Shown here one piece after another: positions 22,164 through 28,557 of a DNA stretch of 28,557 nucleotides (positions are counted from its first letter, which is position 1; every line of letters begins with the position of its first letter). The position numbers and the translations under genes are program-made. This stretch comes from an uncultured Anaerococcus sp. (GTDB lineage: Bacteria > Bacillota > Clostridia > Tissierellales > Peptoniphilaceae): the NCBI RefSeq assembly GCF_943908415.1, contig NZ_CALTSY010000027.1, positions 1-28,557 of the forward strand, in the 5' to 3' direction. Under the pieces are notes generated by a model. That model worked only from the letters and a program-made list of their open reading frames with translations, did not search any database and was not told the DNA's origin.

Positions 22164-22733
22164 ATGAACAGGGAAAGTATTTTCGAAGAACTTTATAGCA
22201 ACCCAGTGATCATGGCGATAAAAAATAATAAGGATTTTAGAAAATGCTTGGAATGCGATAACAAGATTGTCTTTGTTCTTTATGGGACTATCGAAACGAT
22301 TCCAACCATAGTTAAAAAGCTTAAAGAAAAAGATAAGATTGTTATAGTCCATGAGGACCTCATAGAGGGTCTATCAAGCTCTAGCTACTCTGCAAGTTTT
22401 ATAAAAAAATATACAGATGCTGATGGAATTATTTCAACCAAGCCTTCAAATGTAATGTATGCTAGAAAACTTGGACTTTTTGCTGTATTAAGATTTTTTG
22501 TAATTGATAGCTTAAGTTTTGAAAATATGAAAGAAACTATAAAAGATGTCAATTGTGATGTCATTGAAATGCTTCCAGGAATATTACCTAACCAAATAAA
22601 GGATATAAAAAAGAGAACCAATATACCAATAGTAGCTGGTGGACTTATATCTACAAAAGAAGAAGTAGTAGAAGCCTTAAACTCAGATGCTGTTGCAATC
22701 TCATCATCTAATTATAATGTATGGCTTATGTAG
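22164..22733 (+). CDS. glpP: GlpP, glycerol-3-phosphate-responsive antiterminator
   Basis: The 189-residue protein is of the G3P_antiterm family, a beta/alpha-barrel that binds mRNA leaders of glycerol genes when glycerol-3-phosphate is present and stops premature termination. Family features are the opening ESIFEELYSNPVIMAIKN, VFVLYGTIETIPTIVKKL, VHEDLIEGLS, the IISTKPSNVMYARKLGL stretch with conserved Lys, EMLPGILP, and the phosphate-binding PIVAGGLISTKEE. Its place directly before glpK supports the call. It is 9 bp from glpK, in one transcript. The terminator at 22111 and the switch at 24261 are its probable targets, so it may also regulate itself. Confidence 0.92.
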   Translation: MNRESIFEELYSNPVIMAIKNNKDFRKCLECDNKIVFVLYGTIETIPTIVKKLKEKDKIVIVHEDLIEGLSSSSYSASFIKKYTDADGIISTKPSNVMYARKLGLFAVLRFFVIDSLSFENMKETIKDVNCDVIEMLPGILPNQIKDIKKRTNIPIVAGGLISTKEEVVEALNSDAVAISSSNYNVWLM

Positions 22734-22742
22734 GAGGATATT

Positions 22743-24245
22743 ATGAGTAAATACATCATGGCGCTAGATGCCGGTACTACAAGTAACAGAGCGATTATTT
22801 TTAATGAAAAGGGAGAAATAATTTCAGTTGCCCAAAAGGAATTCACCCAATACTTCCCTAAGGCAGGATGGGTAGAACATGATGCTACAGAGATCTGGTC
22901 AACTCAACTAGGAGTTTGTACAGAAGCTTTAGCTAAAAAGGGTATCGATGCAACAGATATAGCTAGTATCGGTATTACCAACCAACGTGAAACTACTATA
23001 GTTTGGGATAAGAAAACTGGACAACCAGTATATAACGCTATAGTTTGGCAATGTCGTCGTACAGCAGATATGGCTGACCAACTTGTAAAAGATGGCTATG
23101 GAAAGATGATCAAAGAAAAAACTGGTCTTGTAGTTGACCCATATTTCTCAGCTACTAAAATCAGATGGATCCTAGATCATATTGAAAACGGACAAGAAAG
23201 AGCAGAAAACGGAGAGTTATTATTTGGTACAGTTGATACATGGCTAGTATATAACTTGACACGTGGTGAAGTTCATATAACAGACTACACAAACGCTTCC
23301 AGAACAATGCTTTATAATATCCACACTCTAGAATGGGATGATGAGCTTTGCGAAATGCTTAATATACCAAAATGCATGCTACCAGAAGTTAAACCATCTT
23401 CATATGTATATGGCGAAACAAACGAAAGATTATTTGGTGCACCAATCAAGATTGCAGGTATAGCAGGTGACCAACAAGCAGCATTATTTGGACAAACATG
23501 CTTTAACGCAGGTGAAGCTAAAAATACTTATGGTACAGGTGCCTTCTTACTTATGAATACAGGAGAAGAAGCTGTACAATCACAAAACGGTCTAATCACA
23601 ACAATTGCTTGGGGACTTGAAGAAGGCAAAGTAAACTATGCCCTAGAAGGTTCAATCTTCGTTGCAGGTTCAGCTATCCAATGGTTAAGAGATGAGCTTA
23701 GAATAGTAGATGCATCTGATGATACAGAATACATGGCTACAAAAGTAGACGATACAGACGGTTGCTATGTAGTACCAGCATTTACAGGACTAGGTGCTCC
23801 ATACTGGGACCCATATGCAAGAGGAACCATAGTAGGTATCACAAGAGGAACTAGCAAATACCATATAGTAAGAGCTACTCTAGAATCACTTGCATATCTA
23901 ACAAATGACGTACTAGCAGCAATGAGTATCGATTCAGGCAATGAGCTAAAAGAACTTAAGGTTGATGGGGGAGCAAGTGCAAACAACTTCCTAATGCAAT
24001 TCCAATCAGATATGATCCAAACAACAGTAGAAAGACCAGCTACACTAGAAACAACAGCCCTAGGAGCAGCATATCTTGCAGGACTAGGTGTAGGTTACTA
24101 TAAAGACCTTGAAGAAATCAAGAAAAACCGTGAAGTTGATAGAGTCTTTGAACCAGAGATCACAAAAGAAGAAAGAGATATTAAAGACTACAACTGGCAA
24201 AAAGCAATTTCAAGATCAGTGGACTGGGCTAAGGATTTAAAGTAA
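22743..24245 (+). CDS. glpK: Glycerol kinase
   Basis: The 500-residue FGGY-family kinase phosphorylates glycerol to glycerol-3-phosphate with ATP. Near-consensus motifs are visible: DAGTTSNRAIIFNEKG (9-24), FPKAGWVEHD, TNQRETTIVWD, NAIVWQCRRT, AGIAGDQQAALFGQ, KNTYGTGAFLLMNTG, GLGAPYWDPYARG and DGGASANNFLMQFQSD. The length is standard. The ribosome binding site is AGGAGGATATT before the ATG. It lies between glpP and the glycerol-3-phosphate dehydrogenase genes, and its product feeds them. The transcript beyond it passes a terminator at 24296, so the amount of dehydrogenase can be set separately. Confidence 0.97.
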   Translation: MSKYIMALDAGTTSNRAIIFNEKGEIISVAQKEFTQYFPKAGWVEHDATEIWSTQLGVCTEALAKKGIDATDIASIGITNQRETTIVWDKKTGQPVYNAIVWQCRRTADMADQLVKDGYGKMIKEKTGLVVDPYFSATKIRWILDHIENGQERAENGELLFGTVDTWLVYNLTRGEVHITDYTNASRTMLYNIHTLEWDDELCEMLNIPKCMLPEVKPSSYVYGETNERLFGAPIKIAGIAGDQQAALFGQTCFNAGEAKNTYGTGAFLLMNTGEEAVQSQNGLITTIAWGLEEGKVNYALEGSIFVAGSAIQWLRDELRIVDASDDTEYMATKVDDTDGCYVVPAFTGLGAPYWDPYARGTIVGITRGTSKYHIVRATLESLAYLTNDVLAAMSIDSGNELKELKVDGGASANNFLMQFQSDMIQTTVERPATLETTALGAAYLAGLGVGYYKDLEEIKKNREVDRVFEPEITKEERDIKDYNWQKAISRSVDWAKDLK

Positions 24246-24260
24246 AATAATAATTGAGAG

Positions 24261-24322
24261 AAAGAGTTTTATGTTTTTATAGGACTCTTTTGCCCAAAAA
24301 GAGCCTTAGCTGGCTCTTTTTT
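24261..24322 (+). promoter_or_regulatory. Two mutually exclusive hairpins between glpK and the dehydrogenase genes
   Basis: The terminator is AAAAAGAGCC paired with GGCTCTTTTT (24296-24322), followed by more T. Just upstream, ACTCTTT (24284-24290) can pair back with AAAGAGT (24261-24267). The same strand, GGaCTCTTTT (24282-24291), can instead pair with AAAAGAGCC (24297-24305), nine pairs with one bulged A, which would destroy the terminator. This has the structure of an antitermination switch. GlpP is the obvious candidate to set it. Confidence 0.6.
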
Positions 24323-24343
24323 AGTACATATAAGGAGAATAAT

Positions 24344-25771
24344 ATGAAAGATGTTGTAATAATAGGAGCAGGTGTAACAGGTACAGCTGTAGCTTACAAT
24401 TTATCAAAATACAAGGGAGACTTCCTTGTAGTAGAAAAACATGCTGATGTTTGCGAAGAAACATCAAAAGCAAACTCTGCTATCTGCCACGGTGGTTATG
24501 ATGCAGAACCAGGTAGCATGAAAGCTAAAATGAATGTAGAAGGTAACCATATGATGAGAGAGATTGCAGATGAACTTTCTTTCCCATATAAGCAAACTGG
24601 AACACTAGTTTTATGCCATGATGAAAAAGACTTCCCAAATCTACAAAAACTATACGATCAAGGTATAGAAAACGGAGTAGGTGGGATGGAGATAATCTAC
24701 AGAGATGAGATTCTTAAGTTAGAACCTCACGTAGAAGAAAATGTATACGCTGCTTTATACTCCAAAGAAGCTGGTATAGTAGATCCATTCTTAATGAATG
24801 TAGCTTATACAGAAGGATCAAACTTAAATGGTGTTGAATATAAGCTAAATGCTGAAATAGAAAAAATAATGGAAAAAGATGACCATTATGTATTAGTAAC
24901 ATCTGATGGAGAAGAGATAGAGACTAAAGCAGTTGTAAATGCAGCAGGCTTATATGCAGATCAAATCCATGATATGTTATTTGATGATAATAAATTTAAG
25001 ATAAGAGCTCGTCGTGGTGAGTACTTACTACTAGATAAGGCTACAAAAGGATATGTAAATCACGTAATCTTTAACCTACCAACAGAAAAAGGTAAAGGTA
25101 TACTTGTAACTCCAACCATAGATGATAATACTTTAATAGGACCAACATCAGACTTTGTAGATGATAAAGCAGACCTAGTAACTACTAGAGAAGCTATAGA
25201 ACAAGTAATAGATAAGGTAAACGATACAGTGGATGATGTTCCTGTTCGTCAAGTAATCACATCCTTCTCAGGAAACAGAGCTCACGAGTCAAGTGGTGAC
25301 TTTATTCTTGAAGAAAGCAAAAAAGGATTCTTTGACTGCGTAGGTATAGAATCTCCAGGACTTACATCAGCTCCGGCTATAGGTAAATACATGGCAGGCC
25401 TTGTTAAAGATTCATTAGGATTAGAAGAAAATCCTGACTTTAAACCAGGTAGAAAAGCAATACCAAAAACAAGCGAAATGACAAAAGAAGAACACAATGA
25501 GCTTATAAAACAAAACCCTAAATACGGCAAGATTATTTGTAGATGTGAGCAAGTAACAGAAGGGGAAATAGTAGATGCTATCCATGCACCAGTAGGAGCT
25601 ACTACAGTTGATGGAATCAAAAGACGTTGCCGTGCAACAGCAGGTAGATGTCAAGGTGGATTCTGCTTACCATCTATTATAGAGATTTTATCAAGAGAAC
25701 TAGATGTTGATGAAGAAGAAATCACCAAAAAAGGTAAAGATTCATTCTACATCGAAGAGAGAGTTAAGTAG
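24344..25771 (+). CDS. FAD-dependent glycerol-3-phosphate dehydrogenase, GlpA-like, with C-terminal [2Fe-2S]-type domain
   Basis: The 475-residue flavoprotein has FAD motif VIIGAGVTGTAVAY (5-18) and a D-amino-acid-oxidase-like fold: SAICHGGYDAEP, VNAAGLYAD and ARRGEYLLLDK. A BFD-like C-terminal domain follows, with cysteines CRC (about 398-400) and RRCRATAGRCQGGFC (about 428-440). It oxidises glycerol-3-phosphate to dihydroxyacetone phosphate, passing electrons to its two downstream partners. I use ATG 24344 with AAGGAG 7 nt upstream. A longer frame from 24254 would translate the leader switch, so it is not real. The family also contains L-2-hydroxyglutarate oxidase-like proteins. The operon makes GlpA the better call. 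Confidence 0.88.
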   Translation: MKDVVIIGAGVTGTAVAYNLSKYKGDFLVVEKHADVCEETSKANSAICHGGYDAEPGSMKAKMNVEGNHMMREIADELSFPYKQTGTLVLCHDEKDFPNLQKLYDQGIENGVGGMEIIYRDEILKLEPHVEENVYAALYSKEAGIVDPFLMNVAYTEGSNLNGVEYKLNAEIEKIMEKDDHYVLVTSDGEEIETKAVVNAAGLYADQIHDMLFDDNKFKIRARRGEYLLLDKATKGYVNHVIFNLPTEKGKGILVTPTIDDNTLIGPTSDFVDDKADLVTTREAIEQVIDKVNDTVDDVPVRQVITSFSGNRAHESSGDFILEESKKGFFDCVGIESPGLTSAPAIGKYMAGLVKDSLGLEENPDFKPGRKAIPKTSEMTKEEHNELIKQNPKYGKIICRCEQVTEGEIVDAIHAPVGATTVDGIKRRCRATAGRCQGGFCLPSIIEILSRELDVDEEEITKKGKDSFYIEERVK

Positions 25772-25782
25772 GAGATATACAC

Positions 25783-27042
25783 ATGAAAGATTATGATTTA
25801 GTAATAATAGGTGGTGGTCCAGCAGGACTATCAGCAGCAGTAAAAGCATATGACGAAGGTATCAAAAACATCCTTGTAGTAGAACGTGACGACAGACTAG
25901 GTGGTATCCTTAACCAATGTATCCACAATGGATTTGGTCTCCAAAGATTTAAAGAAGAACTAACAGGCCCAGAATATGCCCAAAGATTCATCAAAGAAGC
26001 AAAAGATAGAGATATCGACATCATGATGAATACCATAGTAATGGACCTTCATGAAGATAAGACAGTTTTACTAATGAATGAAGAACGTGGTATGTTTGAA
26101 GTAAAACCAAAGGCAATCATCCTAGCTATGGGATGTAGAGAACGTCCTAGAGGAGCACTCAATACTCCAGGAAGCAGACCAGCAGGTGTATACAGTGCAG
26201 GTACAGCACAAAAACTTGTAAACTTAGATGGCTACCTACCAGGTAAAAAGGTTGTAATCCTAGGTTCAGGAGATATAGGCCTTATCATGGCAAGACGTAT
26301 GACTCTAGAAGGAGCAGAAGTAGAGTGCGTAGCAGAACTTATGCCATTTTCAGGTGGGCTAAAGAGAAATATAGTCCAATGTCTACACGATTATGATATC
26401 CCTCTATACTACTCAACAACTATCTCAGGCATCAAGGGAGATGATAGAGTAGAAGGAGTTTACCTATCCAAAGTAGATGAAAACCTAAGGATAATAGAAG
26501 GTACAGAAAAATTTGTAGAATGTGACACAGTACTACTATCAGTAGGACTATTACCAGAAAATGAACTTAGCAAAGAAGCAAACATCGAGCTTGACCCAAA
26601 AACCAAGGGAGCTTATGTATCAGATAAACTAATGACAAATGTAGATGGTATATTTGCAGCAGGGAATGTACTACACGTTCACGATCTAGTAGACTTCGTA
26701 TCAGAAGAAAGTGAGCTAGCAGCAGTAAACGCAGCAAACTATATCAAAGGTGAATTCAAAGAAACATCAGACCATAGAATAGATCTAGAAGCAGGAGATG
26801 GAGTATCATATACTCTTCCTCAATTCATAGACTATGAAAATATGGATGATAATATCATAGTTAAGTTTAGAGTAAACAATGTATACCCATCTAGAAAGAT
26901 AGCAGTATATACAGATGATAAGTGTATAGTAGAACGTAAGAAAATGGTCCTAGCTCCAGGAGAAATGGAACTACTTAGACTCAAAAAAGACGATATAGAT
27001 CCAGAAACTAAAAAAATTACTGTTAAATTGGAGGAAAAATGA
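25783..27042 (+). CDS. NAD(P)/FAD-dependent oxidoreductase, partner of the glycerol-3-phosphate dehydrogenase
   Basis: The 419-residue protein has two dinucleotide folds: FAD motif VIIGGGPAGLSAAV (7-20) and NAD motif VVILGSGDIGLIMARR (about 158). LGGILNQCIHNGFG and GCRERPRGA near the flavin are typical of the oxidoreductase that accompanies GlpA-like and DUF1667 proteins in clostridia. MTNVDGIFAAGNVLHVHD is the C-terminal FAD contact. It likely passes electrons between the GlpA-like flavin and NAD(P) or another acceptor. The ribosome binding site is GGAGATATACAC, and the next gene overlaps its stop by 4 bp (ATGA). It occupies the place of GlpB but is not homologous to the E. coli anchor subunit in layout. 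Confidence 0.85.
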   Translation: MKDYDLVIIGGGPAGLSAAVKAYDEGIKNILVVERDDRLGGILNQCIHNGFGLQRFKEELTGPEYAQRFIKEAKDRDIDIMMNTIVMDLHEDKTVLLMNEERGMFEVKPKAIILAMGCRERPRGALNTPGSRPAGVYSAGTAQKLVNLDGYLPGKKVVILGSGDIGLIMARRMTLEGAEVECVAELMPFSGGLKRNIVQCLHDYDIPLYYSTTISGIKGDDRVEGVYLSKVDENLRIIEGTEKFVECDTVLLSVGLLPENELSKEANIELDPKTKGAYVSDKLMTNVDGIFAAGNVLHVHDLVDFVSEESELAAVNAANYIKGEFKETSDHRIDLEAGDGVSYTLPQFIDYENMDDNIIVKFRVNNVYPSRKIAVYTDDKCIVERKKMVLAPGEMELLRLKKDDIDPETKKITVKLEEK

Positions 27043-27395
27043 AAAAACAATTTACATGTATAAACTGCCCACTAGGTTGCCAAGTAGTAGTAACCATGGA
27101 TGGTGAGGAAATAACAGATATATCAGGTAACAACTGCAAACGTGGAGAAAACTACGTAAGAGATGAGATCAAAGATCCAAAGAGAATGGTATGCTCTACA
27201 GTAAAAATAGCAGACAGCAAAAATTACAGCGTCCCAGTAAAGACGGCAACAGCTATTCCAAAAGGACTTATCTTTGACTGCATGAAAGAAATCAACAATA
27301 CAGAAATCAAAGCCCCAGTCCATGTAGGAGATGTAGTAATAGCAAACATCCTAGATACAGGAGTAGACATTGTAGCTACAGATGAGAGGCTATAA
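27039..27395 (+). CDS. DUF1667-family Fe-S protein, third glycerol-3-phosphate dehydrogenase component
   Basis: The 118-residue protein begins FTCINCPLGCQVVV, with Cys7, Cys10 and Cys14, and a fourth cysteine follows at 33 (NNCKRGENY). This is the N-terminal 4Fe-4S pattern of molybdopterin oxidoreductases without the rest of that enzyme. DUF1667 proteins regularly follow the two flavoproteins seen here, so it is probably a small electron carrier of the complex. It has no membrane segment, so attachment to the membrane is not explained. Start and stop codons overlap the upstream gene. It is last in the operon, with the foldback element downstream. Confidence 0.88.
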   Translation: MKKQFTCINCPLGCQVVVTMDGEEITDISGNNCKRGENYVRDEIKDPKRMVCSTVKIADSKNYSVPVKTATAIPKGLIFDCMKEINNTEIKAPVHVGDVVIANILDTGVDIVATDERL

Positions 27396-27410
27396 TTAGA
27401 TAAAATAAGT

Positions 27411-27566
27411 AAGGGGCTGTTGCAAATCAATAGATATCTATCGTTCCATCATTGGGGTGCTCTCTAAGAAAGTTTGAGATTTAGCCCGCCGGCTCATGGA
27501 GGCCAAACTTTATTAGAGGGTGCCCAATGATTTTGGAACGATTTATCTATTTTGCAACAGCCCCTT
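27411..27566. mobile_element. Foldback MITE (156 bp), better-preserved copy
   Basis: The terminal inverted repeats are AAGGGGCTGTTGCAAA and TTTTGCAACAGCCCCTT. The interior halves are also complementary: ATAGAT/ATCTAT, TCGTTCCA/TGGAACGA, CATTGGGGTGC/GTGCCCAATG and AAGTTTG/CAAACTT. The centre reads CCGCCGGCTCATGGAGGCC. The tip resembles the GG..CTGTTGCAAA ends of IS6-like elements. There is no ORF. It starts 15 bp after the glycerol operon and may serve as its terminator. Clear target-site duplications are not seen. Confidence 0.75.
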
Positions 27567-27650
27567 TATGTGCATATCTTTCTAGATGATAAATATCAGC
27601 ATATAGACTAAAAGTATATATAACATCATATATAGGGAAAAATCGAACCC

Positions 27651-27689
27651 CACCCATTTCGACCGAAGTGAAACGGAGTGGAGAAATCC
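27651..27689 (-). repeat. Left-end fragment of a dispersed TIR element
   Basis: Read on the minus strand it has GGATTTCTCCACTCCG, then GGTCGAAATGGGTGG. No right end lies on the far side. Confidence 0.6.
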
Positions 27690-27701
27690 AATAGTATAGA
27701 G

Positions 27702-27908
27702 GAGATCTCTCCGCTACGGTCGAGATGGTATGGGGGTTTCGTAATATTAGTATATATTTTGCTTTATAGATTAAACTTCATATTTTTTAATTATCTTATA
27801 TTTACCTAGTCTATAATCGAATTGTATTAAATGAACATCTTATTCCAATCAGAGTGAAGCGAACCCCACACCCATTTCGACTGGAGCGAAGCGGAATGGA
27901 GAAATCTC
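27702..27908 (-). repeat. Dispersed TIR element, long copy (207 bp, inverted)
   Basis: The right end GAGATCTCTCCGCTACGG with TCGAGATGGT is at 27702. The left end (CCATTTCGACTGGAGCG, GGAATGGAGAAATCTC) ends at 27908. The AT-rich interior of about 130 bp is unrelated to the interiors near 10-12 kb. The region 27909-28033 that follows is AT-rich with nothing else recognised. Confidence 0.65.
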
Positions 27909-28033
27909 TAATTTAGCTGATTATATTAGTAATTGTATACTGTAAAAATATAAATATAAATAATATAACAAATAGATTTTAGTAATATTGCCCAATAAAG
28001 CAATATAACTAACACAAAATTAGCACATAATTG

Positions 28034-28062
28034 TTGCAAAAAGCTCACAAATAGTTTATAAT
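28034..28062 (+). promoter_or_regulatory. Promoter of the surface-protein gene
   Basis: TTGCAA, exactly 17 bp and TATAAT is a near-consensus vegetative promoter. It gives a leader of about 50 nt before the AAGGAG/ATG at 28119. Confidence 0.75.
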
Positions 28063-28118
28063 CTAGGTAGTCGGATATGTAGTAAACATAATTTTAATAA
28101 TTAAAACAAGGAGAACAT

Positions 28119-28557
28119 ATGAAAAATAACAAAATTTTAGCAGTAGCACTATCTGCTGGTCTAGTACTAGGTGGAGCTTATGCTGTTGATAACAATGTAG
28201 CTTATGCAGCTGAAAATGATCCTAGTATTAGGACAGATGCAAATGACACACCAAATGTAATTGAAGGTATATTTGATTCTGAAGTAGATGAAAATGGTGA
28301 AGGAGCTACAACTGTAGAAGAAAACTTACCAGAACCATCTGAAGGACCAGAAATTATAGGAGAAGATGGAAATCCAGTACCAGATAGATATGGAGAGGAA
28401 GATTCAGCAGAAAGACCAACAATTCCAGCTGGGGATGTAAGAGAAGATGAAGCAGATAATTTAGAGTCAGCAAAATCAAGAGCAATAGCAGAAATTGGTA
28501 ACAAAGCAAACTTAACAAATGAACAAAGACAAAAAGCAATAGAAGATATTTCTAAAG
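28119..28557 (+). CDS. Secreted acidic protein, probably cell-surface (cut by window end)
   Basis: The first 146 codons are present. The signal peptide is MKNNKILAVALSAGLVLGGA with a probable cut at AYA-AE near residue 34. There is no YSIRK motif. A long disordered acidic stretch rich in Glu, Asp, Pro and Gly follows (to about residue 115). Then a helical region begins, ESAKSRAIAEIGNK, NLTNEQRQKAIEDISK. This kind of Ala/Lys/Glu helix with NLTNEQ resembles the start of three-helix surface modules (albumin-binding GA or DUF1542 types) that occur as repeats in Gram-positive anaerobic cocci. The module type and any LPXTG anchor lie beyond the window. The ribosome binding site is AAGGAGAACAT. Confidence 0.75.
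   Translation, partial: MKNNKILAVALSAGLVLGGAYAVDNNVAYAAENDPSIRTDANDTPNVIEGIFDSEVDENGEGATTVEENLPEPSEGPEIIGEDGNPVPDRYGEEDSAERPTIPAGDVREDEADNLESAKSRAIAEIGNKANLTNEQRQKAIEDISK

Noticed and set aside
24254..24343. N-terminal extension of the GlpA-like protein from a TTG at 24254
   Set aside because: It would translate both hairpins of the leader switch, and there is a proper ribosome binding site at the ATG 24344 followed immediately by the FAD motif.
27411..27566. Long hairpin as a riboswitch or structured regulatory RNA
   Set aside because: The ends are transposon-like inverted repeats, the second copy is beside an unrelated gene, and it follows rather than precedes coding regions.

Overview
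The window is low-GC, AT-rich DNA with strong AGGAGG-type ribosome binding sites, glpP/glpK antitermination genetics, ordinary UGA stops and a secreted surface protein at its right edge. This suggests a Gram-positive anaerobic coccus of the Peptoniphilaceae (Anaerococcus-like). The genus is an inference from gene content, not read from a marker gene. No rRNA, tRNA or CRISPR array was seen.

Layout. (1) 1-5050 is accessory. It holds a membrane-anchored endonuclease/exonuclease/phosphatase-fold protein, two minus-strand modules that each pair a secreted precursor with a small membrane protein (2747-1749 and 4613-4022), a disabled gene between them, a glutaredoxin, and repeated hairpins. (2) 5076-10174 is a tightly overlapping four-gene operon: threonine dehydratase with ACT domain, MurE-type ligase, HI0933-type flavoprotein, and a SAF-domain homoserine-dehydrogenase-like oxidoreductase. 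It ends in a clear terminator. (3) 10311-12190 is dense in dispersed terminal-inverted-repeat elements. They flank a monoacylglycerol-lipase-like hydrolase, and the same composite repeat occurs inverted at 1-276. (4) 12283-15963 is an island bounded by two remnants of IS3-family insertion sequences. It carries an Rgg/PlcR-like regulator, the last ~70 codons of a radical SAM/SPASM peptide maturase, and an ABC exporter: the wreck of a regulated RiPP (modified peptide) export cluster. (5) 16021-22034 is housekeeping: a pyridine nucleotide-disulfide oxidoreductase, a GNAT acetyltransferase coupled to a UvrD-type helicase with a Cas4/AddB-like Fe-S nuclease domain, a PadR regulator coupled to an rRNA pseudouridine synthase, and a phosphoglycosyl transferase. 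(6) 22072-27395 is a glycerol operon: GlpP antiterminator, glycerol kinase, and a three-gene glycerol-3-phosphate dehydrogenase set, with two leader terminators that are candidate GlpP targets. (7) 27411-28118 holds a foldback MITE (second copy at 15511) and more dispersed repeats. They precede a promoter and the start of a secreted, acidic, probably surface protein cut by the window end.

The most unusual material is the pair of secreted-protein/membrane-protein modules (one preceded by a tandem repeat of the spacing used by bacteriocin-type response regulators), the decayed Rgg/SPASM/ABC island, the REP-like composite repeats with a conserved 117-119 bp linker, and the mutually exclusive hairpins in the glycerol operon.
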